Below are positions 47,489 to 64,000 of a stretch of 64,000 nucleotides of DNA, piece after piece. The DNA comes from Buddleja alternifolia (Eukaryota; Streptophyta; Magnoliopsida; Lamiales; Scrophulariaceae): NCBI GenBank assembly GCA_019426215.1, contig CM033393.1, positions 21,702,591-21,766,590 of the forward strand. Direction: 5' to 3'. Position 1 is the first letter of the stretch, and each line of letters opens with the position of its first letter. The position numbers were made by a program, and so were the translations under genes. The notes beneath the pieces are model-generated. The model made no database searches and had not been told where the DNA came from. It saw nothing but the letters and a program-made list of their open reading frames with translations.

Positions 47489-47600
47489 ATATATATATAT
47501 ATATATATATTCTACAATTTTGAAGTTTGTCGTATTTCGCATCCATGTCGTATCGTACTCGTATTCTCGTATCCATATCCGTGCATCATAGATTGTTATT

Positions 47601-48088
47601 ATGTTTTCCGTGCCTTCTTAGTGGGCCTTACATCTTGCACTTTTTATGAGCTTGTCAAGTTATATTGTTTTGAAGAAAAAAAACAAGAAACAAGGATAAA
47701 GAAGGTTGCATATAATAGGTAACTACCAAATAAGAAAAGAAAATAGTGAATTACATGCACGCCCTTTCAATTTATTGCTAACCTAATTTTTGGTAAATTA
47801 TAATGAGACCCCTTTAAGAGGTTTATTTGTAAGTTTACAGGGGTGAATGTAAGAAGTTTTAAATACACAGGAATTGTAATTATAAAAATGCATTAACATG
47901 AGGGGTATGTAAATTCAAAACATCAAGGGGTTTTCGGTAATTATCACTAAGGTGAGGGGGCCTGTAGGTAATTTTCTCAAAAGAAAATTGGGAAATTATA
48001 AAGGGGGGAAAGTGGAAGAAAGGAGAATAATTGGAATATTTTAGAAATAATAATGAGGCATTAAGTAGATTTATATGTATAAAAAGAA
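47601..48088. other. intergenic, possible decayed MITE
   Basis: Around 47790-47995, TAAATTATAATGAGACCCC on the left and GGGGGCCTGTAGGTAATTTT on the right are loosely inverted, recalling the small element at 51442-51626. Otherwise AT-rich with nothing recognised. The final nine bases (48080-48088) are the duplication of the next element. Confidence 0.35.
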
Positions 48089-48559
48089 GGGGTATAGACA
48101 ATAATCCATCTGAACTTTGAGTGTTTTTATACATTTTTATCTAAATTATTTTTCGTTATATTTTTTTATCTCAACTTCACAAGTTTTACACTTTCCTATC
48201 TATTAGCATATTTCGACGGAATATTCCGTTGGAATAGCGTTAAAACATATTTTTTTTACACTTTTGTATCCAAACCATTTTTTGTTTTTACAGTTTTTTT
48301 ATACAACCTTTGTGTTTTTACACTTTTTTATTTCACTCCATTGCATGTGCAATAACTCCAATGGAATATTCCGCCGGAATATGTTAATAGATAGAAAAGT
48401 GTAAAACCAGTGGAGTTGAGATAAAAAAGTGCAACGAAAAATAGTTTAGATAAAAAAGTGTAAAACCAGTGGAGTTGAGATAAAAAAGTGAAACGAAAAA
48501 TAGTTTAAATAAAAAAGTGTCAAACACGTAAAATTCGGGTGGGTTATTGTCTTCACCCC
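48089..48559. mobile_element. Mutator-type MITE (471 bp)
   Basis: TAAAAAGAA on both sides (48080-48088, 48560-48568). Ends GGGGTATAGACAATAA and TTATTGTCTTCACCCC are inverted; the inverted arms run inward for well over 100 bases, including GGAATATTCC in both arms. The right arm has a tandem duplication of about 61 bases (from about 48404). No coding sequence. Confidence 0.85.
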
Positions 48560-49143
48560 TAAAAAGAATTGTTCATAAATGCAGTATCAAAATTGTATTC
48601 TTCATGGACATCATCAGGGAAAGGAGTGCTTGCCATTACAGAGCTTCTAGGCTCAATGGGTCTCTGCTTATCCAGCCTCAACACCTCCTACTCGTTTTCG
48701 TTCTAAAAAATTTAATTTCTTCTTTTAATTCAATCATCCAATTTCTTCCCACTTCTCTATTACCCCGGCTTCTAATCTCAGGATGAGAGAATACCGAATC
48801 CTGCTCTATGTTGCCCCCGGAGAACCTCTATGCATAATGACACACATTACCAAAGGTAATTATTATTGTAAATTATTAACACATAAATCCCTAAACTAAT
48901 TATAAAGGTGTAAATTACAAAACCATCTCTGAAGAATTAATTCATTCATTCAACGTAAACTAATTTCATAAAAAATACCTTTAACATTAGCCATCACAAT
49001 ACTTAATCTGGTTAACATCAAAAAAATGGAAAGGAAATGAAGAATCAAAAAAGCAGTAGGGGCACAACCAAGTGACCTAAACTATGACTCAACAACGTAC
49101 ACATTAACTTCTTTATATGCATGAAGGAGGAGTGTCAATCACA
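48560..49143 (-). other. 3' flank of the ROP gene
   Basis: Downstream of the ROP stop codon on the minus strand; presumably 3' untranslated region followed by spacer. A short plus-strand frame at 48547-48786 has no recognisable domain. Confidence 0.4.
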
Positions 49144-54543
<5,400 letters not shown>

Positions 54544-55250
54544 TGTAAACAACAAACGGAAAATTCACCCCCACCCCCACCTTTTTTTCTCACACAATCT
54601 GTTTCTTAGGCCCTCTCTCTCCCTCCCTCTCTTTGTGCTATTCAGATCTTCTTTAGAAAACCTGATGATTCAATGCGCAATCATCAACTACAGAGCACCC
54701 ACCTAATTACAAAAAAAACGAACATCGGAGGATAACGAAAAAACTCATATAATTTATGTAATTAAAGCTTTTCCGCCCCCTTCAACTCCGAATCAGCAAA
54801 TATAAACCCTAACCAACCCTAAAATTGGAATGGAAAAAAAATGTTATGTAGTGAAGAAAAAGAAGAATGTGGGAGGGGAAACAGAGAAAATGGGGATCGA
54901 GATCTAGAGAGAGAGAGAGAGAGAAAGAAAGAGAGCAAGAAAATGGCGATGAATAGATACATACATACATACATACAGGATAGAAATTTGTGTGTGGTGT
55001 GGTGTGGTGTGGTGTGGTGTGGGCATAACAATGCAATACAACTGATAATACTACCTCTCCTTTATTTAGCCGGGAAATGCTGCCCATTGAACCGTTCCTT
55101 CCTCTCTCAACGCTTTTCTCGCTCCTCCTTCATTCCGCATTGCATTTCATTTCCCCCTTGCCTTCTCCACAAACTACTAGTCTACCTGGCCTACTCTTTG
55201 TTCCTCATATTAATTATCAATATTAATTTTGAATTTGTCACATTTATATA
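54544..55250 (-). promoter_or_regulatory. leader and promoter region of the ROP gene
   Basis: Upstream of the ROP start on the minus strand. A CT-rich run (54547-54640 and 54906-54932 read on the minus strand) is typical of plant leaders. A CATA microsatellite (54957-54976) and a GTGTG pentamer run (54990-55021) lie further up. No TATA box could be assigned with confidence. Open frames in both directions here (54819-55251) come from simple repeats. Confidence 0.5.
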
Positions 55251-55866
55251 ATTACGGGTTAAAATCAAAAGTAAATTATATAAAATATTTAGAATGTTGA
55301 ATATTGAAAAATTAAATTGTATTATACAATGGGATAATTGCGTCGACCTCCCCTGAACTATGATCATTTGACATCCACACCTCTTACCTTTGGTATATTG
55401 GTATTGACCTCCCTTCTTTCAATTTTTTCATTATATTTACTAGTAAAAGACTAAAATACCTTCACTTTTGAATTTAAAAAAAAAATCACTAAATAATGTG
55501 TTGGGAAATGAAATAAATATCAAAATATCCAAAAGTGACATAATAATTAAAAAAATTATGAATCATCTACAATTAAGAATTTTAAGAATACCTAAAGGAA
55601 ATACCCTCTAAGGTAATCGTGAAATTCTTTTTAATGACCTAAAACTCTTATGACTCAAGTATGTTGGTATAATTCAAACATTGTGTATAAACATGAATTA
55701 AAACAAATTGGATACACTTCGATCTATAAATTACTAGATAAGAATTACACATGCTTAGAAAAACTCTTTGAGTTATATTAATACTTGAGCAATAAGATTT
55801 TTAGACCAACAAGATTTCACCATTAATTTAGAAGAATTTTCTTTTAGGAGGTTAGAGTTATATTTC
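55251..55866. other. AT-rich intergenic sequence
   Basis: Contains a stretch (55330-55430) with ACCTCCCCTGAACTATGA and TATTGACCTCCC, which resembles one arm of a plant MITE, but the partner arm was not found. Nothing else recognised. Confidence 0.35.
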
Positions 55867-57828
55867 TGATGTGGGCATAAATATCACTTTCTACAATTGG
55901 GTTCGGAAGGATTGAGACTCAAGGATTTAAGAAAAGCTCATGGGCTACCTCAAAGGAAGGTTGGAATGAAAGGTCAAAGGTAGCAAGGTTGAAAGCCTCT
56001 TAGTGAAGTGAAGCTGACAAGAAGATGGAAGGAAATCAAATCAAATGTTTAGTCAACTTATATACCTAAAATCAAGGGATTGTTTCCTTTTCTCATTAAC
56101 TACCAAAAGAGACTATCTTGACTTGGAGAGGGGGAGAGGGGGGCGGCCACTAAGGCTATAAAATGGAGAAATTGTGTAATTTTTAGGTTATTTTTTGACC
56201 TATGTAAAAAATCAATAAAAGTATTACTTTGTTCTTCATTCTATCTTTTATTCCCTACTTCTAAAATTATCCCCCAATTAAATAAAGATTGCTTTTATTT
56301 TATTATCCTAGGAAAGATTATTTTTTGCATTTAATACGATTCAATTGGGAACTTTCTTAGTTTCTCTGTCTTTACTAATTGTCAATCTTTCTTTCACGGG
56401 TGTGCAAGAGTTTTTTTGTTAGCAGTACCGATTAGCCCATAACCGTATAATTTCATTCTATTAGTTTGATCTACAAAAGAATTTTGATAATGAAATGTGA
56501 TACATTCTTCAACTATATGCAAGTATGTGTCAGTAAAGATTTTTGTTCCAATTTTTATTTTGCTTCAACTTTAGAGATTTTTTAGAATAATGTATTTATT
56601 GATTTCTTTTGGATATTTTTTACATATTTCGATTGATACGACATTGTTGTTAATTTTTTTTATATTATTTTCCTCTTTCTCTTTATCTTAAACAAGTGTG
56701 TCAACTTTTTGTTCCATTCAATATATTAAACAAAACTACGTTATTCTTTCGTTTTGGTTTCCATTTATTTCATAAAACTCATAATTGGTATTTGTTATAA
56801 AAGTTTAATAGAATTCTCAAAATGATTTATCAATCCATGTTTTAATTTTCAATCAAAGTTCACAACATATCAAGCTCCACCAAAAATTTAGCTACATTTA
56901 TCTTGCTTAGACTTCATATTTATGTGTAAAATTAATTATTTAGCATTTTTCGGAATACATATCAATTTTATACACTTTTGAAATGTCAAGTACTTTGCAA
57001 AAAAGAATGAATTATGTAACTGTTAATTTGGTAATCTCTTTCATTTATTTTTTTGTTTAATAAGTTTTTGTTTTTCAATTTTACATGATAAAAACATATG
57101 CTCACACATTTCACCCATGCATATCAATATTATGACAATATATTTTAACTTTTTTCAACATAACAATTAAGGATTTTTATTAATATTCAATATAATAATT
57201 ATGAAATCCTTTTTGTCATAATTATTTAAGTCCAAATTACCTAAATTGTCTTTTATTTTGTTCTTTTTCTCGTTTTTGTTAAATTTTTCGATGATAACCA
57301 ACAAAATTGAGTCAATTTATTAATGATGATGGTTGCCTCTCATTTAATCTATTAATATTTTCCTTGTTAAATTTGCCAACAATGTACTACTTTTATTTTT
57401 TGTAGACTATATATAAATAAATTATGTAATGATAGATATATATTTTTAAATATTTTTTTACATAGTCAATATCTCGTGCCTTGGCACTGGGTTATATCTA
57501 GTATACCTAAAATTAGGGGATTGTTTCCTTGCCTCCTCAACTATCAAAAGAGACCATCTAGACTTGGAGAGAGGGGCGGCCACTAAGACTATAAAATGGA
57601 GACATTGTGTAATTTGTAGGTTATCTTCTGACCTATGTAAAAATCGAGAAGATACTTTGTATTCTTCTTCTAAAAAATCAATAAAAGTATTATTCTTCAT
57701 TCTATCTTTTATCCCTAATTTCTAAAATCATCCCCCAATTAAATAAAGATTGCTTTTATTTTATTATCCTAGGAAAGGTTATTTTTTGCATTTATTACAT
57801 TTCTTGGTGTGAAAATCGAACCACATCA
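55867..57828 (+). repeat. Tat-type gypsy LTR with an internal duplication and filler
   Basis: Begins TGATGTGGGCATAA (55867) and ends CCACATCA (57828), mutually inverted. It is directly followed by a leader homologous to that of G3. A segment of about 280 bases occurs twice (56061-56337 and 57502-57799, including GGGCGGCCACTAAG and AATAAAGATTGC). Between the copies are about 1160 bases of AT-rich sequence without coding content. One intact LTR would be about 500 bp; how this enlarged form arose is unclear. Confidence 0.55.
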
Positions 57829-58566
57829 AGTGGTGTAGCATGTGGAAATTTTTGAGCAAGAGATGTGAGTTTCTTTGAGCGCTGTTTTTTAAAGGATCCC
57901 AACCGAATCTGACTTTTAATTGTAGATCTGCTCGTGGTCTTGTCATTCCAATTGGCCATGATTGAATCCAAGACCCGTAAATTTACTTATGATTTTTGCA
58001 CCATAGCTGCGCAGCCCAGTTTGCGGCCGAATTCTGTTGTATATTGGTGAACACTTTCAGACCTTTACAATTCTGAATTAGGTCTAGACATATGCACAAT
58101 ACTTGTAGTTATTTCTCTTGGCTTTCCAGCCATACAAGAATCACAGAAAATGAATGCATGTAGCTCTAGATAGGTCGATCTTTCCAGAACAGCGCAAAAT
58201 TGCCTGATTTGGTCGAAGTACTTTAAACGGTTTCTTCTCAAGAAACCAGGCCGTTGACTCAACCAATAGTGTAGGATAGGCGACGTGAGGCGGGAAGGGT
58301 AGCTAGTTCAGCCGCGATAACTCGCGTGCTCTCTGGTCCTACTATTTCTGGGCCAATATCGACAATGACTCGAGATCTCTTTGGTCCCGCTATTTTCGGG
58401 CCGGTGTTGACCATGCATCGAGATATTCTTGAGCCCGTTCCTCCACCGACGGGCCTTACAAGCACCTTAAGGGAGGATCCAAACTTTGAGGAGGAAATCC
58501 CGGTAATGACGCATCCCATGCCTTCATGGGGGTACCACCTGATATGCTACCTAGTGAAATCACCTT
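57829..58566 (+). pseudogene. leader and gag remnant of the Tat-type gypsy element
   Basis: After the LTR comes AGTGGTGTAGCATGTGG, aligning with the G3 primer site and leader (TGGCGCCATCTGTGG and GAGCAA). A frame at 58326-58566 has two tandem related peptides (SGPTISGPISTMTRD and FGPAIFGPVLTMHRD) and continues acidic; identity as gag is by position only. It is cut by the solo copia LTR. Confidence 0.4.
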
Positions 58567-60261
58567 TGTTAGGAAAAATTAATAAAACGCAGCGGAAACG
58601 GTCTAACAAATTTACAGATTTCCCAATAATAGGATCAACCGGGGGTTTTAACACTCGTATGTAAAAGAAAGTTTTCGACACTTTACCAGTTGAAGTGAAG
58701 TGGTTGGATTAATCTAACTTTCTCTAATCTTTCGAAATCTTCAATTTTTTCGCGAAGTGATCCAACTGATTGATTTGATCAGGACAATTGTGTTGCCTCT
58801 AAATCATCTCGCCAGAAAACTTGAACGAAAAACTTTCTTTTTTTTTTGGCTTGGTGGCCGACGGCTATGAAGAGAGAAGGGAGAGAGTTTTTCTTTTTCT
58901 TGTAGCTCAAGTGTATTATGACTTGTGTTATGTAGGGTTTTAATTAAGTGACTTATTTATATCACTTAAGTCAAAATCCTTAAACTAAAAAGCCCATATT
59001 GGGTGTCTATAGTGGCTGACCCGGTCACTATGGATGTGCCTCATGGTGCTTCAATTTCGGTCCAATCCAATATTTTATTTAATTATTTAATTCAATCCAA
59101 CTAATTAAACTAACTTAATAATTGATCGGATATTTAATTAATTTTATTTCTCCAAAAAATAATATATTAATTAATATCATATATGAATTAACTTATTCCT
59201 CCAAATAATTAATTCCATTTATCCAATAAATAATTTTAAGTATCCAACACTTAAAATATTGCTACAAGAAATACTCCAAAAAATTTTGTTCAATTTTCCT
59301 TTTTAAGCGTGACTTTTTAGATCCATCTTTATTTGGCAATGAGAGGATTCCATTGGATGGTGGTAATACCTAACAAGTTATGTGGCCCATATCGAATCCC
59401 AAATAAGATGAAATGATTTAGATTAGTATAAACCTTTCCTATCGTAATTTTCATATGAATATAAACTCTTCATTTCCACATCTTAGTCAAGTAAGAGTCA
59501 TGATTTAGGTCAAACTCATAAACTTGACTATAAAAAAATAATAAGTCTAGATCAGTGAGAATTTCTATTTGAGTCTTTCTCAAATCACTCGTATGCTTTG
59601 GCCAAAGAATTTAAATCTAACTCACTTATAAATGCATAGGACAATATCTTGTTAACTTACGAGGGAACGAATCCTATCTTGGATATCAGTTAAGACTAAT
59701 GCTTGCCCATTAGGTTGCAGTTCGAGGTCGACCCCACCTACGAGTAAATTGGATCCAACTACTCTAATGACTAGCCTAACATCATAAGTATATCTTCAAC
59801 TCGATTCCTCAGATCAAAAGTTCAAACACACCTATTACAATTTAATCAATTCTGTCATTGTTTGTCAAAAACTGAAACCCATGTGACAGAATCGATGTAA
59901 GTCATGTCCGAGTGCTATGACCTCCATCAGTGCGCCTATAATATGAGTTTTTCACTATTCCATAGTGATTGACATACGCATCTCTTGTCAAAACTCATAT
60001 TATACAAGTTAGTTGATTTTCAATGCCCAATTGGGAATCCTCAACTTGCGAACCAATTTGGCACACAAATATTGAACTCCTCTAGTGTCATATAGAGTTA
60101 ACTCTTATGTGCATGGAGTTATAGATGATTACAATATATAAATGTCAATAATAAAGTAAACAACTAAAGAGCCTTTTATTAAATAAAGAATAACAATTAC
60201 ATGGTCAAAATGTCCTCATTATTTCTTATCTCTAATGGCATTCAAGGACATAAACCTAACA
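58567..60261 (-). repeat. solo LTR of the Copia-1 family (1695 bp, minus)
   Basis: Begins TGTTAGGAAAAATT and ends AAACCTAACA. The interior is the reverse-complement plan of the Copia-1 LTR, including the AACTTGCGAACC word. Flanks ACCTT (58562-58566) and ACCTC (60262-60266) agree at four of five bases. No internal region, so it is a solo LTR. Confidence 0.75.
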
Positions 60262-61554
60262 ACCTCACCGTCAGTTAACCAGTTAATTAGATGACTAATT
60301 GATATGGAAAGATTTTATAAATATATTAGGATAGATATTATGGATATGGTAAGATCTATTTAATTAGTTGATTAATTATATGGAAAGATCTTATTTGGAT
60401 AGATTTTATATATTTGAGAAGGATCTCAAATATATAGAAAGATCTTATTAATTAATTAGTGGATCTAATTAACTAAGAAAGATAATTAAGAAGGAAAGAA
60501 TCTTAAAAGGATATGCACATATATATGATATATATATACACGCCTATTTTAGTTAAGAAAGGGGCGTGTATTATGGTATGTGAGATTCACTTTTGGTGGA
60601 CCGTCTCTCTCTCTATATATATGTGTGTGTTGATATTTTATTCTTAATTTAAGCAATTCATAATTTATATCTAAGAGTTGTGGATTAGTTTCTATCTTTT
60701 TTCTCTTCACCTCTTTCACAAGTATTTCTTCCAACTCATGTATTGAGTACGAAAAACACCAAAATATATTCCTGCCCCTTTTTCTCATAAGCCGAAATTC
60801 GATATTCCCTTGGCTAGCACTGGTGGAGATAATCGAGGGTACGAGCTAAGGTGTGGATACATCTTAGAGGCGTCACACTTGGGGTGCTAGAGCAAATCAA
60901 TCCGGAGAAGTGTAACAGGGAGTTGCTTAAACAGACGTTGTGGTTTTTGTTCTATAAGAGGTAAACAAGTGATAACTTATCTTTGTAAGTTTTTGAATCC
61001 GATGATACCATGTCTGCCTAGCTCTAATTTAGGGATGCCTCACGTTTCATTTGAATTTTTAAAATTTCGTGTTTCCGCTACGACCGGCATCCCCAGGTTT
61101 GGACCACGCGATCCCAACACACTACATATCCATAGTTTTGCACAATTATCAATCAATAATCATTCAATCCAATCAATATTTTTCTCATACTCTTTCACAA
61201 TTTTATAATTTATAATTTATATTTTAAGTACACCCATTTTTTTTGATTTCACATGTGTCACAATTTCAAATTATTTTCTAAAAACATAAATAAACACACC
61301 ACGTATCAAATCATTTCACACAAACACTCATACATAGTCATAGTAGTAACTAATTTTCTTAATCTCAACTCAAAAACATAAACAAACATGAACAAATTAA
61401 CAAATGATCCATAACAATTTTATTACTAAATAAATGTAAAATGGAACTCAAATTATACAGCCGCGACGACTGACCAACCCCATCCAAACCAAAGGACCCC
61501 TAGACATCAAGTAACCATTTTGCTAAGCGCTCCAACGAGAGAGAGAGAGAGAGG
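60262..61554. other. possible LTR remnant, then VPS35 upstream region
   Basis: 60262-61120 has LTR-like content (AGAAAGATCTTAT words, GGTGGAGATAATCGAGGG, and an end near CCCAACA at 61119-61125), but its start was not found. 61126-61554 is AT-rich and leads to the VPS35 start; a GA run (61538-61553) directly precedes the ATG, so the promoter and leader should lie here. No TATA box was assigned. Confidence 0.35.
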
Positions 61555-63677
61555 ATGATCGCCGACGGAGTTGAAGACGAAGAAAAATGGCTCTCCGCTG
61601 GGATCACTGGTCTTCAGCAGAACGCCTTCTACATGCATCGCGCTCTTGTAATCAATCACTTTTAACCTTTTTTATTTTTTTTGTTGATAAATTATTATGA
61701 TCTTCAGTTAAAACAAACCTAGTTTTTGAACTGCAATTGGTTTTAGGATTCGAACAATTTGAAGGACGCTCTTAAGTATTCCGCTCAGATGCTTTCGGAG
61801 CTCCGCACTTCCAGGCTGTCCCCTCACAAATACTATGAACTTTGTGCGTAATTATTGCGCTGCTGTGTCTTTATTTCATTTCATTTTATTGTGCTTTTGA
61901 TCTTTTCTTAATCAATCATCTTGTTGAATTTGAGTTACTGTGTGTATAATAGATATGAGGGCATTTGATGAATTGAGGAAATTGGAAATCTTTTTCAAAG
62001 AAGAGACTAATCGCGGCTGCTCCATCGTTGAGCTTTATGAGCTTGTGCAGCACGCTGGCAACATCTTGCCTAGAACGTAAGGGAAAATTGGGTTATCTTT
62101 GTTTATGTTTTGGGTTAGTTTTTATCTTCTTTTTTGGTTACAGATATGCGTGTGAAAATGATGTGATGCTGTGTTTGCATTTGCTATTAGAAAATGGTTG
62201 GAATTAGTAAAATGTGTCAAATCAACTGTGATTTGTTGATGTATGAATTATGATGTGTAAAATGATTGAATTAGATATTTTGGTAATTATTATGTGATAA
62301 AAGTATATTAAAGTAAGAAAGAGAAAATAAAAAATAATTGGAGTATGTAATTATTGACGAGAGATAGTATGAAGAGATGGATGCGTTGATTGATAAATAG
62401 TTATAGGGGAAAGTAAGAGTGAATTTTGGTTGAAAATAGGTTATAGTTGAAATTTTAAAAAAATTGTGATCCAGAAAACAGAAATACCAATTCCTGAAAA
62501 CATAAACAAACATGACCTTTGTTTTTCACTTCATTCTTTCGCAACGGTTACACCTTTTTTCTTTTAAGTGATATTTTGTGCTAAAAATTGCATGGATTCA
62601 AAGCATCTGTTTGGATGTTAGAAGCTACATGTTGACAGAGGGAATAGAATGAGGGTGTTTATATTAAAAGTGCCTTTTCTTTTCCTTTTAATTCTATTCT
62701 TGAAGTTGCCAATGACAGGCAAATGCTCATATTTTTAAGATTTAAAGATCTTGTCATATTATGCACATCCCTTGGGACTTGGGAGTATGCTAATGAATGC
62801 CGACAACTTGGGTGATGGTTTCATTTTGACAATTTGTTCAAAAGATGGCATAATGCATGAGTAATCAGCCATCCCAGGGTTAATGAACTTTGGATGTATT
62901 TAGCTTACTCCTGAAAAGTAGGCACAGTAATTCCTTTACTCGAACTACTTACTTTCAGGTCGTAATGGATCAGTCTTACTGTAACCCCAATGCCTGCCTT
63001 CTATTAACTGTTTGTCCACATACTGGAGTTGTCTGTCTCCTTATTTCCATTTTCTTTTTTGTTAGATATTTGCTCTGTACCGTGGGGTCTGTCTACATAA
63101 AGTCCAAAGAAGCTCCAGCTAAGGATGTTCTCAAAGATCTTGTAGAAATGTGTCGTGGCATCCAGCATCCACTACGTGGGCTCTTTCTGAGGAGTTATCT
63201 GTCTCAAGTCAGCAGGGACAAATTGCCTGACATCGGTTCCGAATATGAAGGGTGAGGCTATATTGTGGTTTTCATTTGGTTTTATTAATTAGCTTATAGC
63301 GCATGTTTAATCTGCTACCTTCTTTAACAACACCTTGATTAATTTCTTTGAAGATACACAAACCATTAAGAAACTCCCGTGGGAGAAGTTGATTTTCTGA
63401 TACTTCCGTTCTTGAATTATCTTTCACAAGAAATTATGGTTGTAAGAATGATGTTCTTTTGTGTATCTATAATTTGCATGTTGCATTTAGCAAGGTTTCC
63501 GTAGCTTAAGTTATTCACCTAATGTTTTTGGTAAGGGAATCTAAGTTACAAGTACAGGACGGCTTAGCACTTTTTGTGTTATTTGTCTGCCTGTATTCTA
63601 GGAAATTCATATTCCACGTACTCCTGAAACATGTACCTCAAGGATTGTTTGCTTATGTTGGTGCTTTTGCATATACA

Positions 63678-63718
<41 letters not shown>

Positions 63719-64000
63719 AACATATAGAGGCAGGGAGCATTATTTGCTCATAAGGTAATTTTTCTGTGCTTGCATTTATTATGCTATGTAATCATAGAAC
63801 TCAGGGTTGACCTCATTTGCTAAAATGCTCCATAACCCCTATAGGGATGCTGATACTGTCATGGATGCTGTCGAGTTTGTCCTTCAAAATTTCACTGAAA
63901 TGAACAAACTTTGGGTTAGGATGCAACATCAGGTGAGATGAGAAATACAAATTCTAGTAACTGTTCTCATTAATCCATTTTGTCTGTTGTCCAGTCATGA
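61555..64000 (+). CDS. VPS35: VPS35 retromer subunit, first 196 codons (continues past the window)
   Basis: Five exons, GT-AG, phases consistent: 61555-61647, 61747-61843, 61953-62076, 63066-63251, 63845-63932. The product starts [16 protein letters not shown] and contains [65 protein letters not shown] (the PRLYL-region helix known to contact the Rab7/VPS26 side), [13 protein letters not shown] and [18 protein letters not shown]35 is the alpha-solenoid core of retromer with VPS26 and VPS29, recycling vacuolar sorting receptors from endosomes. Plant VPS35 is about 790 residues, so a quarter is seen. Family members have PRLYLL at the exon 3/4 junction; here the splice gives Thr for Leu. Intron 3 has a MITE and intron 4 a CT/TA microsatellite. 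Confidence 0.96.
62168..62517. mobile_element. MITE of the second family, copy 3, in VPS35 intron 3
   Basis: About 350 bp. Left end near GCTGTGTTTGCATT, right end near AAACATAAACAAACATGACC. The middle shares words with 15241-15330 and 15690-15800 (AATGATTGA, AAGAAAGAGAA, TATAGGGGA). Ends and target duplication are not clean, so borders are approximate. Confidence 0.6.
63678..63718. repeat. CT/TA microsatellite in VPS35 intron 4
   Basis: About ten CT units followed by about ten TA units. Simple repeat, probably polymorphic. Confidence 0.9.

Larger units (their letters stand above)
34327..47591. mobile_element. second 9-base-duplication element, split by gypsy G3
   Basis: Left part 34327-34892, right part 47494-47591, about 664 bp in total. 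ATTGTTATT flanks it on both sides (34318-34326 and 47592-47600). The ends TATGATACACGG and CCGTGCATCATAG are inverted repeats, and the interior is rich in GTATC/GATAC words. The match of both flanks across 13 kb shows that the two pieces were once contiguous before G3 inserted. No transposase is visible. Confidence 0.72.

Noticed and set aside
54819..55251. Overlapping open frames upstream of ROP
   Set aside because: Composed of GA, CATA and GTGTG simple repeats in both directions; they are leader or promoter sequence.
62890..63255. 121-codon frame as a separate gene
   Set aside because: Its second half is VPS35 exon 4; the first half is intron sequence read through.

Overview
The window is nuclear DNA of a flowering plant, most likely a eudicot. 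The evidence is GT-AG introns, plant-type gene models (a ROP GTPase, a VPS35 retromer subunit and a plant Myb/SANT-like factor), and a dense crowd of plant Ty1/copia, Ty3/gypsy, PIF/Harbinger-type and Mutator-type elements. I cannot name the species. No rRNA, tRNA, CRISPR array or prokaryotic operon was seen.

Layout. 1-5922: the 3' part of a Ty1/copia element (Copia-1) lies inside an older LTR of the same family, which also carries a PIF/Harbinger-type MITE. 5926-27433: a minus-strand Ty3/gypsy element (called G2 here) is interrupted by a minus-strand copia element (Copia-2, 10125-26238). Copia-2 in turn contains a complete chromovirus (17591-24805), which itself holds a solo-LTR-like insert and a MITE. 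28699-32049: a two-exon Myb/SANT-like gene, minus strand, whose intron holds a 1.6 kb MITE derivative with a captured piece of a CDKB2 kinase gene. 32840-34022: a Mutator-like element with a 9-base target duplication. 34893-47488: a complete Tat-type Ty3/gypsy element (G3) with dual RNase H and an antisense extra gene, inserted in a second 9-base-duplication element (34327-47591). 48089-48559: a small Mutator-type MITE. 49144-54543: a seven-exon ROP GTPase gene, minus strand, with a 2.2 kb MITE in its largest intron. 55867-61120: remnants of a Tat-type gypsy LTR and leader, a solo copia LTR and further LTR-like sequence. 61555-64000: the first five exons of VPS35, plus strand, running off the window.

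Only three host genes are intact as far as seen. ROP acts in plasma-membrane signalling, VPS35 in endosomal sorting, and the Myb/SANT-like protein probably in the nucleus; nothing suggests joint action. Most of the rest is nested transposable elements in different states of decay. Target-site duplications read directly from the sequence (CAATC, TAA, TTA, TATGT, CACAG, ATATA and two or three 9-base repeats) allow the insertion order to be reconstructed. The least explained signal is a set of three stem-loops at 14629-14858, with different stems around one conserved loop. All boundaries, identities and homologies were read by eye, without alignment or database search.
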